Of a DNA stretch of 33,608 nt, positions 6,799-14,343 are shown piece after piece. Every line of letters begins with the position of its first letter. Position 1 is the first letter of the stretch. The position numbers and the translations under genes are program-made. The notes beneath the pieces are model-generated. The model was not told the origin of the DNA. It did no database searches and saw only the letters and a program-made list of their open reading frames with translations. The stretch is from the NCBI GenBank assembly GCA_910585155.1, contig CAJUEC010000027.1, forward strand, positions 1 through 33,608, read 5' to 3'. The DNA is from an uncultured Oscillospiraceae bacterium (GTDB lineage Bacteria; Bacillota; Clostridia; Oscillospirales; Oscillospiraceae).

Positions 6799-8214
6799 AT
6801 GAACGATACCATTGCCGCCGCCGCCACCCCCATGACCCCCTCCGCCATCGGCGTCCTCCGGCTGTCCGGGCCGGGGGCCGTGGCCGCGGTGGACGCGGTG
6901 TTCACCCCCCTCCAGGGCGGGCCCATGTCCCAGCGCCCCGACCGCGCCCTGGTGTACGGCGCCCTCCGCGACCGGGAGGGGGCGGTGATCGACCGCTGTC
7001 TGTGCACCGTCTCCCGGGCCCCCCACAGCTACACCGGGGAGGACACGGCGGAGCTCCAGTGCCACGGCTCCCCGGCGGCGCTGGCCCTGGGACTGGAGGC
7101 GCTCTTTGACGCCGGGGCCCGGCAGGCCCTGCCCGGGGAGTTCACCCGGCGGGCGTTTCTGAACGGCAAGCTGGACCTGACCCGCACCGAGGCGGTGGCC
7201 GACCTGATCCACGCCGAGACCCCGGCGGCGGTGCGGCAGGCGGCGGGCCAGCTGGGAGGGGCGCTGGCCCAGGCGGTGGGCGACATCTATGACCGCCTCA
7301 CCGGCCTGTGCGCCCACTTCCACGCGGTGCTGGACTACCCAGACGAGGACATCGAGCCCTTTGAGGCCCAGGAGCTGGCCGCCGCGCTGGAGGGAGCGGG
7401 GCGGGAGCTGGACCAGCTGGCCGCCACCTATGAGCGGGGACGGCTGCTGAACGAGGGCATCCCCTGCGCCATCGTGGGCCGCCCCAATGCGGGCAAATCC
7501 ACCCTGTTCAACGCCCTGCTGGGCTATGACCGGGCCATCGTCACCGACATACCCGGCACCACCCGGGACACGGTGGAGGAGCGGGTGCGCTTCGGCGGTG
7601 TGCTGCTGCGGCTCATGGACACGGCGGGGCTGCGGGATACGGAGGACGCGGTGGAACGGCTGGGGGTGGAGCGGTCCCGGGCGGCGCTGGAGCGGGCGGC
7701 GCTGATTCTGGCGGTGGTGGATTCCTCCGCCCCCGTCACCCAGGAGGATATGGCGCTCCTGAGGGCGGTGGAGGAGACGGGCAGGCCCTGGATTTTCGTG
7801 GCCGCGAAAAAGGACCTGGTCCGGAACAGCCGGGCGGTGGGCTGCGTCATCGGCAGCGACAGCGGGCCCGCCGTACTGGTCGGCAAAAAATCCGCCCTGG
7901 CCGCCTCGGTGGAGCTGTCCGCCAAAACCGGGGAGGGGCTGGACAAGCTGGAGGCGGCGGTGGCGGCGCTGTTCCCGGAGCCGGACGCGGCCCAGGCCGG
8001 GACCCTGCTCACCAACGCCCGGCAGGCGGAGGCGGCGGGCCGGGCCAGGGAGGCGGTGCGCCGGGGGGCGGCGGCATTGGAGGCCGGGATGTCCCCCGAC
8101 GCGGTGGTGGCCGACGTGGAGGAGGCCATGTCCGCCCTGGGGGAGCTGACGGGGCGGACGGTGAGCGAGGACGTGACAGCGCGGATTTTCGAGCGGTTCT
8201 GCGTGGGGAAATAA
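6799..8214 (+). CDS. mnmE: tRNA uridine-5-carboxymethylaminomethyl(34) synthesis GTPase MnmE
   Basis: MnmE, with MnmG, modifies the wobble uridine of several tRNAs in the cytoplasm. The 471 residues show the usual three parts. The first is an N-terminal tetrahydrofolate-binding domain (from IAAAATPMTPSAIGVLRLSG, with SYTGEDTAELQCHG and PGEFTRRAFLNGKLDLTRTEAV). The second is a helical domain. Inserted in it is a GTPase domain with P-loop GRPNAGKS (about residues 226-233), the switch segment DIPGTTRDT and D-T-A-G. The C-terminal FCVGK carries the catalytic Cys of the C-[ILV]-G-K motif. Many Firmicutes have mnmE beside jag, yidC and mnmG at the origin; here it stands apart from them, behind its own promoter. 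The only oddity is GC-rich codon choice, shared with the neighbours. Confidence 0.98.
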   Translation: MNDTIAAAATPMTPSAIGVLRLSGPGAVAAVDAVFTPLQGGPMSQRPDRALVYGALRDREGAVIDRCLCTVSRAPHSYTGEDTAELQCHGSPAALALGLEALFDAGARQALPGEFTRRAFLNGKLDLTRTEAVADLIHAETPAAVRQAAGQLGGALAQAVGDIYDRLTGLCAHFHAVLDYPDEDIEPFEAQELAAALEGAGRELDQLAATYERGRLLNEGIPCAIVGRPNAGKSTLFNALLGYDRAIVTDIPGTTRDTVEERVRFGGVLLRLMDTAGLRDTEDAVERLGVERSRAALERAALILAVVDSSAPVTQEDMALLRAVEETGRPWIFVAAKKDLVRNSRAVGCVIGSDSGPAVLVGKKSALAASVELSAKTGEGLDKLEAAVAALFPEPDAAQAGTLLTNARQAEAAGRAREAVRRGAAALEAGMSPDAVVADVEEAMSALGELTGRTVSEDVTARIFERFCVGK

Positions 8215-8217
8215 AGA

Positions 8218-8246
8218 ATGACAGGGGCAGCTTTTGGGTGTATAAT
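8218..8246 (+). promoter_or_regulatory. Promoter of the SdpI-like gene
   Basis: ATGACA (8218-8223), a 17-base spacer and a perfect TATAAT (8241-8246), starting only four bases after the mnmE stop. The leader is about 17 bases and consists essentially of the ribosome binding site AAGGAGGGAG. Confidence 0.8.
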
Positions 8247-8269
8247 AGTAGAAAAAAGGAGGGAGTGCC

Positions 8270-8662
8270 ATGAAATGGTTTGTATGGATCGCGAGACTGC
8301 TGTGCCTCTTGTCTATGCCTGATTTTATGATCCGGTGCGGGCGGCGGTTCCAGCGCGGAGACGCCAAGACCATCGATCCCATGTACGGCTACCGCACCGC
8401 CATGTCCATGAAAAACCAGGATACCTGGGACTTCGCCCACCAGGTCTGCGGGCGGCTCTGGTGGAAGGCGGGCTGGATGACGCTGGTCCCTGCGGTGCTG
8501 TGCTGGGCGGTGAGTCTGTGGCACTGCCCGTACACACAGGGCATGTTATGCGTTTGGTTTGTGGTTCCTGTCTTACTGGAAATCGTGGTGCATGCCGCCA
8601 CATATGGCGTGGTGGAGAGGGCGCTGAAGAACGCCTTCGATCAAAACGGAAACAGACGATAA
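8270..8662 (+). CDS. SdpI-family membrane protein
   Basis: This 130-residue protein has the SdpI C-terminal hallmark: Y-G-Y-R-T at about residues 43-47, then S-M-K-N-Q-D-T-W-D-F-A-H followed by a Gly and a tryptophan-rich turn. SdpI gives Bacillus subtilis immunity to the SdpC killing toxin, but most homologues occur without any toxin and their role is unknown. Hydrophobic segments are at about residues 3-20, 70-88 and 92-112, so about three membrane helices, shorter than the six of B. subtilis SdpI. No SdpA, SdpB or SdpC homologue is visible nearby. It has its own consensus promoter and lies 12 bases before dtd, so the two are probably cotranscribed. Confidence 0.82.
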   Translation: MKWFVWIARLLCLLSMPDFMIRCGRRFQRGDAKTIDPMYGYRTAMSMKNQDTWDFAHQVCGRLWWKAGWMTLVPAVLCWAVSLWHCPYTQGMLCVWFVVPVLLEIVVHAATYGVVERALKNAFDQNGNRR

Positions 8663-8674
8663 GGAGGACTGCGT

Positions 8675-9109
8675 ATGCGGGCCGTGGTGACCCGGGTAAA
8701 AAACGCCCGGGTGGAGATCGACAACAACATCAACGGGGCCATCGACACCGGCTTTTTGGTGCTGCTGGGAGTGGGCCCGGAGGACACCCCCACCCAGGCG
8801 GACAAGCTGGCGGAGAAGATCTGCAACCTGCGCATTTTCGAGGATGAGAACGGCAAGATGAATCGGAACCTGGAGGCGGTGGGCGGGGCCCTGCTGGTGG
8901 TGAGCCAATTCACCCTGTACGCCGACACCTCCTCCCGCCGCCCCGGCTTCTCCCACGCCGCCAAGCCGGACCTTGCCGTCCCGCTGTATGAGCGGTTCAT
9001 GGACCAGTGCCGGGGGCGGGGCTTCACCGTGGAGCACGGGGAGTTCGGGGCGGACATGCAGGTGTTCTCCCAGAACGACGGGCCCATCACCATCCTGCTT
9101 GAGGTGTGA
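8675..9109 (+). CDS. dtd: D-aminoacyl-tRNA deacylase
   Basis: Dtd hydrolyses D-amino acids (and glycine from tRNA-Ala) off mischarged tRNAs in the cytosol. The 144 residues match the family length. The active-site motif SQFTLYAD lies at about residues 77-84 and the second signature NDGPIT, holding the cross-subunit Gly-cisPro, at about 134-139. The N-terminal M-R-A-V-V-T-R-V and the central RIFEDENGKMNRNL are also typical. ATG 8675 has AAGGAGGA seven bases upstream. In many Firmicutes dtd follows relA; here it follows the SdpI-like gene and probably shares its transcript. The hairpin after it has its T run on the other strand, so the end of this transcript is not clearly marked. Confidence 0.97.
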   Translation: MRAVVTRVKNARVEIDNNINGAIDTGFLVLLGVGPEDTPTQADKLAEKICNLRIFEDENGKMNRNLEAVGGALLVVSQFTLYADTSSRRPGFSHAAKPDLAVPLYERFMDQCRGRGFTVEHGEFGADMQVFSQNDGPITILLEV

Positions 9110-9123
9110 CGGTTCCCCGGGAC

Positions 9124-9155
9124 GAAAAAAGAGCGGGGACGCTCTGCGTCCCCGC
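9124..9155 (-). terminator. Terminator of the small minus-strand gene
   Basis: A 9-bp perfect stem (GCGGGGACG, 9133-9141; CGTCCCCGC, 9147-9155) with a 5-base loop. On the minus strand it is followed by CTCTTTTTTCG (A run at 9125-9130 on the plus strand). There is no T run on the plus strand, so it belongs to the minus-strand gene. Confidence 0.85.
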
Positions 9156-9166
9156 CAGGTAAATCG

Positions 9167-9379
9167 TTATGCGTACAGGTCGATGTACTCGCCCCGGCGT
9201 TGGGCCTCATCCACCGTCCTGGTGTAGACGGTGTGGGGGCAGTCCGGGGTGTGCCAGTGGTCTTTGTCGCAGTGGGTGGTGACGGTGGTGAGCTCCTTTG
9301 TCCCGCCGTCCTGAGCAAGGCCCCTGCCGCCCAGGGCCGCCGGATACGCGCCCGCCCCGGCTCCAAGTCCGGATACCAT
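9167..9379 (-). CDS. Small Cys/His-rich protein, unknown family
   Basis: I do not recognise this 70-residue protein. The case for a real gene is unusually complete: a perfect promoter at 9436-9408, a ribosome binding site AAGGGGGA seven bases before ATG 9379, and its own terminator just past the stop. An ATG at 9385 is in frame but sits directly on the ribosome binding site. The N-terminal third is Gly/Ala-rich without charge until R19. The middle contains the cluster HCDKDHWHTPDCPH (H36, C37, H41, H43, C47, H49), which looks like a metal site. The tail (VDEAQRRGEYIDLYA) is helical and polar. It could be a small zinc- or copper-binding protein or a peptide substrate for modification; no modifying enzyme is adjacent. 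It is divergent from mutL. Confidence 0.72.
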   Translation of the reverse strand: MVSGLGAGAGAYPAALGGRGLAQDGGTKELTTVTTHCDKDHWHTPDCPHTVYTRTVDEAQRRGEYIDLYA

Positions 9380-9407
9380 AGACATTCCCCCTTTTCAAAC
9401 TGATTCA

Positions 9408-9436
9408 AGTATACTCCTGCCGCCGTCCCATGTCAA
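9408..9436 (-). promoter_or_regulatory. Consensus promoter of the small Cys/His-rich gene
   Basis: On the minus strand: TTGACA (9436-9431), exactly 17 bases, TATACT (9413-9408). The palindrome AGTATACT (9408-9415) also places a TATACT on the plus strand at 9410-9415, which could serve mutL, though no good plus-strand -35 is seen. Confidence 0.88.
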
Positions 9437-9458
9437 GCGGCAAAGAAAGTGAGACATT

Positions 9459-11474
9459 ATGCCGAACATTCAAGTGTTAGACCCCCATGTGGCCGACCTG
9501 ATCGCCGCCGGCGAGGTGGTGGAACGGCCCGCCAGCGTGGTGAAGGAGCTGATGGAGAACGCCATCGACGCCGGGGCGTCCGCCGTCACGGTGGAGATCG
9601 CCCACGGGGGGATGTCCCTGATCCGGGTCACCGACGACGGCTGCGGCATCCCGGCGGACCAGGCGGCCACCGCCTTTCTCCGCCACGCCACCTCCAAGAT
9701 CTCCACGGAGTACGACCTGGAGGCCATCGGCACCCTGGGCTTCCGGGGGGAGGCGCTGGCGGCCGTCTCCGCCGTGTCCCGGGTGGAGCTGCTCACCCGC
9801 CCGGAGGACCAGGCGCTGGGCGCCGCCCTCACCGTGGTGGCCGGGGAGGTGGCGGCCCAGGAGGAGGCGGGCTGCCCCCGGGGCACCTCCATGGCGGTGC
9901 GGGACCTGTTTTTCAACACCCCCGCCCGGCTGAAGTTTATGAAAAAGGACGCCGCCGAGGGGGCGGCGGTGTTCGCGGTGGTCCAGCGCACCGCCCTGTC
10001 CCACCCGGAGCTGAGCGTCAAATTCATCCGGGACGGCAGGCAGGAGCTGCTCACCCCTGGGGACGGCCAGCTGAAAAGCGCGGTCTACGCCGTGATGGGC
10101 CGGGACATCGCCCTGGGCCTCCTCCCGGTGAAGGGGTCCGGCGAGGGGATGCTTGCGGAGGGCTTTACCTCCCTGCCCACCTGCTGCCGGGGGAGCCGGG
10201 GCTGCCAGCACTTTTTCGTCAACGGCCGCTATGTGAAGAGCCGGATCATGACGGCGGCGGTGGAGGAGGCCTACAAAAACCAGCGGATGGTGGGCAAATT
10301 TCCCGGCTGCGTCATCCATCTCACGGTGAAGCCCGGGGAAGTGGATGTGAACGTCCACCCCACCAAAACCGAGGTGAAATTTCAGCGGGAGCAGGCGGTG
10401 TTTGCCGCGGTGTACCACGGGGTGCTGTCCGCGCTGAACCGGGACCACACCCGGCCCCAGGTGGCGATGCCCGCCCTCCAGCCGGAGGACGGGGCGGCGG
10501 AGCAGACCGCCCTGCCCCTTCAGGACGGCGCCAGGGCGCTGGCGGGGACTCAGTTCATGCCCGCCGCCCGGTTCAAGCCGGTTCCCGGCTTCAGCCCGGC
10601 CCCCAGGCCCGCGCCGGCGGCCCAGCCATCTCCCGCCCCCAGGGAGGCGCCGCCCCCTCCGGCGCAAAAAAAGAAGGACTCCCCCTTCCGCTGGGTGGAC
10701 CCCCTGCCGGAGCGGGAGCCCGAGCCCCCCGCCCAGCCCCGGGCGGAAGCCGCCCCCAGTCCGGAGCCCACGCCAGTCCCCGGGCCAAACCCTCCGGACC
10801 CCATGCCCGCTCGGGAACAGGAGCCGGCCCCCGTCCCGGAGAGGGTCCCCGCCCCGCCGCCGGAGGAGCCCGCCGCGCCCGCACCGGAGCCCCAGCCCGG
10901 ACCGGCGGAGGAGCCCTGGATCGTCCGGGGGGAGCTGTTCCACACCTACATCCTGGTGGAGCAGGGGGACAAGGTGCTGCTCATCGACAAGCACGCCGCC
11001 CATGAGCGGGCCAACTTCGACCGGCTCAAGGCGGCGGACTACCGGCCCATGGTCCAGGAGCTGCTCACCCCGGTGACCCTCTCCTGCCCCCCGGAGGAGC
11101 TGGAGGTGCTGCTGGAGCAGACCCAGCTGCTGGCCCAGTTCGGCTTTGAGGTGGAGCGGTTCGGCTCCTCCGCCCTGGCGGTGCGCTCCGCGCCGGACTA
11201 CCTGGACGTGGGGGAGATCGAGCCCGCCCTGTCCGAGCTGGCGCGGCGGCTGCGGCTGACGGGCGCCGCCGACCCCGCCAGCGCCCGGGACGAGCTGCTG
11301 CACACCATGGCCTGCAAGGCCGCCATCAAGGGAGGCTGGCACAGCGGGGCCCAGGAGCTGGAGGAGGTGGCCCGGCTGGTGGTGTCCGGGGCGGTGAAGT
11401 ACTGCCCCCACGGCCGGCCCGTGGCCGTGGAGCTGACCCGGCGGGAACTGGAAAAGCAGTTCCGCCGGACGTGA
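9459..11474 (+). CDS. mutL: DNA mismatch repair protein MutL
   Basis: MutL couples mismatch recognition by MutS to strand incision and repair. The 671 residues show the GHKL ATPase domain (about 1-330) with KELMENAIDAG, DDGCGI and GFRGEALAAVS. A long proline/alanine/glutamate-rich linker follows (about 345-475), then the C-terminal dimerisation and endonuclease domain. That domain holds DKHAAHERANFD (from residue 510), the counterpart of DQHA-x2-E-x4-E, plus C-K-A-A-I-K-G and CPHGRP for metal binding. The nuclease motif has K for Q and D for the last E, so activity should be checked. MutS is not in the window, although mutS and mutL are usually neighbours. The start ATG has a weak GTGAGAC upstream. 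It is followed at ten bases by an acetyltransferase gene. Confidence 0.97.
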   Translation: MPNIQVLDPHVADLIAAGEVVERPASVVKELMENAIDAGASAVTVEIAHGGMSLIRVTDDGCGIPADQAATAFLRHATSKISTEYDLEAIGTLGFRGEALAAVSAVSRVELLTRPEDQALGAALTVVAGEVAAQEEAGCPRGTSMAVRDLFFNTPARLKFMKKDAAEGAAVFAVVQRTALSHPELSVKFIRDGRQELLTPGDGQLKSAVYAVMGRDIALGLLPVKGSGEGMLAEGFTSLPTCCRGSRGCQHFFVNGRYVKSRIMTAAVEEAYKNQRMVGKFPGCVIHLTVKPGEVDVNVHPTKTEVKFQREQAVFAAVYHGVLSALNRDHTRPQVAMPALQPEDGAAEQTALPLQDGARALAGTQFMPAARFKPVPGFSPAPRPAPAAQPSPAPREAPPPPAQKKKDSPFRWVDPLPEREPEPPAQPRAEAAPSPEPTPVPGPNPPDPMPAREQEPAPVPERVPAPPPEEPAAPAPEPQPGPAEEPWIVRGELFHTYILVEQGDKVLLIDKHAAHERANFDRLKAADYRPMVQELLTPVTLSCPPEELEVLLEQTQLLAQFGFEVERFGSSALAVRSAPDYLDVGEIEPALSELARRLRLTGAADPASARDELLHTMACKAAIKGGWHSGAQELEEVARLVVSGAVKYCPHGRPVAVELTRRELEKQFRRT

Positions 11475-11483
11475 GGGCGCGCC

Positions 11484-12029
11484 ATGGCGGATATCACATA
11501 CGCCCCGCTGACGGCGGATAATTTCAACGTTTTTTCCCTGGACAAATTCATCCGCCGCCAGCACGTGAGGCAGTGCTGGCGGCGGGTGGACGGGGCGCTG
11601 GTCCTGCGCCCGGTGGAGTATATCGAGGACTGGACCCTGGAGGAGCGCCGGAGCACGGCGGCGGAGGTGCTGGCCGCCGTGAGGGACGGCGGCGCGGCCT
11701 TCGGGGCGTTTTCCGGCGGGGAGGCGGCGGGCTTCGCCGCCCTGGCCGGGGCGCGGCTGGGCAGCCGGGGGCAGTACGCCGACCTGGCCCTCTTCTACGT
11801 ATCGGAGCCCTTCCGGGGCCAGGGGATCGGCGGTCGGCTGTTCCGCATGGCCTGCGCCGCCGCCCGGGAGCTGGGGGCGGAAAAGCTGTACATCTCCGCC
11901 CACTCCGCCGCGGAGGTCATGGCCGCCTACTGGGCGCTGGGCTGCGTGGAGGCGGAGGAGCCGGACCCCCGCCACGCGGTGGAGGAGCCCTGCGACGTGC
12001 AGCTGGAAAAGCGGCTGAAGCGCCCGTGA
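11484..12029 (+). CDS. GNAT family N-acetyltransferase
   Basis: This 181-residue protein has the GNAT core: a strand DLALFYVSEPFRG then the acetyl-CoA loop R-G-Q-G-I-G-G-R-L-F (about residues 114-123), followed by the helix and the strand KLYISAHSAAEVMAAYWALGCVE typical of motif B. The N-terminal 80 residues are unusual and hold a basic patch (D-K-F-I-R-R-Q-H-V-R-Q-C-W-R-R-V). The acceptor is not predictable. It lies ten bases after mutL and is probably cotranscribed, but no functional tie to mismatch repair is implied. The stop codon is inside a weak hairpin that also faces the convergent XRE gene. Confidence 0.88.
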   Translation: MADITYAPLTADNFNVFSLDKFIRRQHVRQCWRRVDGALVLRPVEYIEDWTLEERRSTAAEVLAAVRDGGAAFGAFSGGEAAGFAALAGARLGSRGQYADLALFYVSEPFRGQGIGGRLFRMACAAARELGAEKLYISAHSAAEVMAAYWALGCVEAEEPDPRHAVEEPCDVQLEKRLKRP

Positions 12030-12057
12030 GCACGGCCTGTGTTCCGGCTCACGGGCG
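12021..12057. terminator. Weak hairpin between convergent genes
   Basis: An 11-bp stem (CGCCCGTGAGC, 12021-12031; GCTCACGGGCG, 12047-12057) with a 15-base loop spans the GNAT stop codon. Only a short TT follows, so termination efficiency is uncertain. Confidence 0.45.
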
Positions 12058-12095
12058 TTCCCGATCCCAGTCCGGCGGGGGAGAGGGCGGAGAGC

Positions 12096-12551
12096 TCAGC
12101 CCCGCTTCCGCTCCCGCCACACCTGGGCCAGAATGTCCTTGAGCACCAGAAAGGCGTCCAGCTCGCTGTAGCCGTACTCTTTTTTGAGCCGGTCCAGCAG
12201 CTGGGCCAGCCCTTGGGCGTAGGGGGCGGCGTCCACCCGCTCCCGGTAGGTCACCAGGACGGGGTACTTCTTTCCCCAGGCCTTGGTCCAGTCGATTTTC
12301 TCCGTCACCGCGTCGCTGGTGCGCTCGATGGCCCGCTGGACCTCCTCCACATCCAGGTCAAAGTCGATGAGCTGGTCCAGCGACAGCTGGTACAGCAGGG
12401 CCAGCCGCTTGGACTGGCGGATGTCGGGCAGGGTCTCGTCCGTCTCCCACTTGGAGATGGTCTGGCGGCTCACCCCCAGCTTCTCCGCCACCGCCTCCTG
12501 GGACAGGCCGGTGTTCTTCCGGGCGCGGTACAGGCTTCCTCCTAAACTCAT
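12096..12551 (-). CDS. XRE-family HTH regulator
   Basis: This 151-residue protein has an N-terminal XRE domain (residues 3-62; LSQEAVAEKLGVSRQTISKWETDETLPDIRQ) and a C-terminal helical, charged domain of about 85 residues that I do not recognise (VEEVQRAIERTSDAVTEKIDW, then a Y-R-E-R-V-D segment and a C-terminal KKEYGYSELDAFLVLKDIL). There is no membrane helix, unlike the HTH protein at 5.9-6.6 kb. The frame is open upstream to 12773, but ATG 12551 is preferred because AAGGAGTG lies seven bases before it and the upstream part would run into the adjacent terminator. It is transcribed alone and convergently to mutL-GNAT. The target is unknown; autoregulation is likely but no dyad was noted. Confidence 0.85.
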   Translation of the reverse strand: MSLGGSLYRARKNTGLSQEAVAEKLGVSRQTISKWETDETLPDIRQSKRLALLYQLSLDQLIDFDLDVEEVQRAIERTSDAVTEKIDWTKAWGKKYPVLVTYRERVDAAPYAQGLAQLLDRLKKEYGYSELDAFLVLKDILAQVWRERKRG

Positions 12552-12581
12552 GAATACCACTCCTTTCCTTGTACGCCCCCC

Positions 12582-12610
12582 ATTATAGCCGGTCCGCGGG
12601 GCGGCGTCCA
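12582..12610 (-). promoter_or_regulatory. Promoter of the XRE gene at 12.1-12.6 kb
   Basis: On the minus strand: TATAAT (12587-12582) preceded at 17 bases by a weak TGGACG (12610-12605). The -10 is perfect and the -35 matches poorly. Confidence 0.55.
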
Positions 12611-12670
12611 CCTGCGCGGCGATGCAGTTTCGCCCGTTTTCCTTCCAGCGCGGTCCGCCGGAGCAAAAAC

Positions 12671-12713
12671 AACGGTCCCCTCCCCCGCACGCGGGGGAGG
12701 GGACCGTTTTTTC
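12671..12713 (-). terminator. Strong terminator of the muramidase gene
   Basis: An 18-bp perfect stem (12671-12688 with 12691-12708) and a 2-base gap as loop, starting just after the stop codon of the minus-strand GH25 gene. The minus strand continues GTTTTTGC. The plus strand also has six T residues (707-712), so it can act both ways. Confidence 0.92.
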
Positions 12714-14190
12714 AGACAAACCAGTTCTGGTCGGAGGGGGTGGGGCTGGGCTCGGGCTCCCCCGCCGGGGCATCCGTGGGCAGGGGGCTCTCCGCGGGCG
12801 CCTCCGTGGTCACGGGCTCCTCCGTCCCGGCGGGCTTGGGATAGGGCACAAAGCACAGGTTCATGTCCACGTCGGAGCTGATGCCCGCCACCTGGCCCTT
12901 GGAGGAGAACTGCCACATCTGGAAATTATAGATGCAGCCGGGGGTGTCGGCGTACTCCGCGTACCAGAAATCATACTGGGTGAGCTTGCTCAGGTCGAAT
13001 TTCACATAGCCGCAGTAGTCGTTGAAGTAGAACATGGGCTGGTAGCCCGCCTCCTCCACCCGCCGGCAGAAGGCGGCTATGCACTGGGTGATGACCTTGG
13101 CGTCCACCCCGTAGGCCCGGGAGTTCTTGCCCCCCAGGAACTCCCAGTCGCACACCACAGGGTAGGTGATATACTGCCGGTAGGGCTCCAGCTTGGACAG
13201 CAGCAGGTCGGCCTCCTCCAGCGCCTCCTCCACGGTGATGGCGCTGGAGAAGAAGTAGGCCCCCACGTCCAGCCCCGCGGCGATGGCCCCCTGCATGTTC
13301 TGGTCAAAGTAGGAGTCCTCGCACACCGCGGCGGTGCTGTTCTTGCCGTAGAGCCGGTTGCCCGCCCGGATGATGGCAAAGTCGATGCCGTCCGCCGCCA
13401 CCGCGGGCCAGTCAATGTCCTGCTTGTGGCCGGACACGTCCACCCCCCGGGTGAAGTAGCCCCCCGTGTAGGTGACCCGGCCCCTCTCATCCTTGACGAA
13501 CTGCTCGGGGGTGAAGGCGGTGGGCGGGACGCCGTCCAGCACGTCCAGCCAGTAGTTGCTGAAGCGCATCATCCCCTGGGTGACGTCCACGCTGCGCAGC
13601 CGCCAGATCACCGCGGACAGCTCCTCCCGGGTGATGAACTGGTCGGGGTGGAAGCGGCGCACCCCGTCGTCCTCCAAGGTGCCGTCCATGATGCCCTTTT
13701 CAAACAGCTCCACCACATAGCCGTCCTGGCAGTCCTCATAGGGGGACTCCCCGGAGATGTCGGTGAGGTCCAGCGCCCGGGCGGCCATCCGGGCCACGCT
13801 CAGGCGGGTGGGAGGCTCGTCCAGGGAGCCCTCGTCAAAGGAGTACACCAGGACATTGTCCAGGGCCAGCTGAATGTAGGGCTGGGCCCAGTGGAGGTCC
13901 GGGTCGTTTTCCGGCTCCTCGCAGCCCACCGCCAGCAGGATGAGCTTGAAGGCCTCCCCCCAGGTCACCGGGTTCTCCCCCTGGAAGGTGCCGTCCGGGT
14001 AGCCCCCCACCACCCCCTGGAGGTACAGGTCGTGGACATAGGGATACGCCCAGTGCTCCGTGGACAGGTCGGAAAAGGGGGAGGAGGGGCTGGCGAAGGT
14101 GGGGCTGGCCGCCGGGGCGGCCCGGACCCCGGGGCTGGCGGTGACGGCCAGCAGAAGGGACAGCAGAAGGACAGCGGCACGTTTTTTCAT
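12712..14190 (-). CDS. Secreted SLH-domain GH25 muramidase
   Basis: This 492-residue exported enzyme should cleave the MurNAc-GlcNAc backbone of peptidoglycan while anchored to the wall. A signal peptide (MKKRAAVLLLSLLLAVTASPGVRA) is followed by three SLH repeats (about residues 38-90, 98-150 and 155-212; the first is F-S-D-L-S-T-E-H-W-A with GGYPDGTF). A GH25 domain follows from about 235 (GVDVSGHKQDIDWPAVA, FAIIRAG, VGAYFFSSA, C-D-W-E with the D-x-E pair, WQFSSKGQVAGISSDVDMN). The last 45 residues form a Pro/Thr/Glu-rich tail. The frame opens at GTG 14208, but ATG 14190 has AAAGGAG at the right distance and gives the signal peptide. It could serve cell-wall remodelling or killing of competitors. 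It has its own promoter and terminator. Confidence 0.93.
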   Translation of the reverse strand: MKKRAAVLLLSLLLAVTASPGVRAAPAASPTFASPSSPFSDLSTEHWAYPYVHDLYLQGVVGGYPDGTFQGENPVTWGEAFKLILLAVGCEEPENDPDLHWAQPYIQLALDNVLVYSFDEGSLDEPPTRLSVARMAARALDLTDISGESPYEDCQDGYVVELFEKGIMDGTLEDDGVRRFHPDQFITREELSAVIWRLRSVDVTQGMMRFSNYWLDVLDGVPPTAFTPEQFVKDERGRVTYTGGYFTRGVDVSGHKQDIDWPAVAADGIDFAIIRAGNRLYGKNSTAAVCEDSYFDQNMQGAIAAGLDVGAYFFSSAITVEEALEEADLLLSKLEPYRQYITYPVVCDWEFLGGKNSRAYGVDAKVITQCIAAFCRRVEEAGYQPMFYFNDYCGYVKFDLSKLTQYDFWYAEYADTPGCIYNFQMWQFSSKGQVAGISSDVDMNLCFVPYPKPAGTEEPVTTEAPAESPLPTDAPAGEPEPSPTPSDQNWFV

Positions 14191-14232
14191 GGAAGCTCCT
14201 TTCCTCACGGGGACGGATGGTATGGTTTCTCT

Positions 14233-14261
14233 ATTCTACATAATTCGACGCCGTCTGACAA
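14233..14261 (-). promoter_or_regulatory. Promoter of the GH25 muramidase
   Basis: On the minus strand: TTGTCA (14261-14256), a 17-base spacer and TAGAAT (14238-14233), about 43 bases before the start codon. Confidence 0.75.
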
Positions 14262-14308
14262 GTCCCGGGAAAGATTTTACACTTTTGCAAAATTTCCGAA
14301 ATACCCCC

Positions 14309-14337
14309 TTGACAGCGCACCCCGGCTGTGGTATTCT
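14309..14337 (+). promoter_or_regulatory. Consensus promoter of the small-membrane-protein/HTH/DUF3169 operon
   Basis: TTGACA (14309-14314), 17 bases, TATTCT (14332-14337). Transcription should start near 14344, the first base of the repeat array. It is divergent from the muramidase promoter, with 47 bases between the two -35 boxes. Confidence 0.85.
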
Positions 14338-14343
14338 CCGAAC

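Noticed and set aside
9477..11975. 832-codon open frame on the minus strand opposite mutL
   Set aside because: It is the antisense shadow of a GC3-biased gene; mutL on the plus strand has complete family motifs, and the reverse frame is low-complexity with no start signals.
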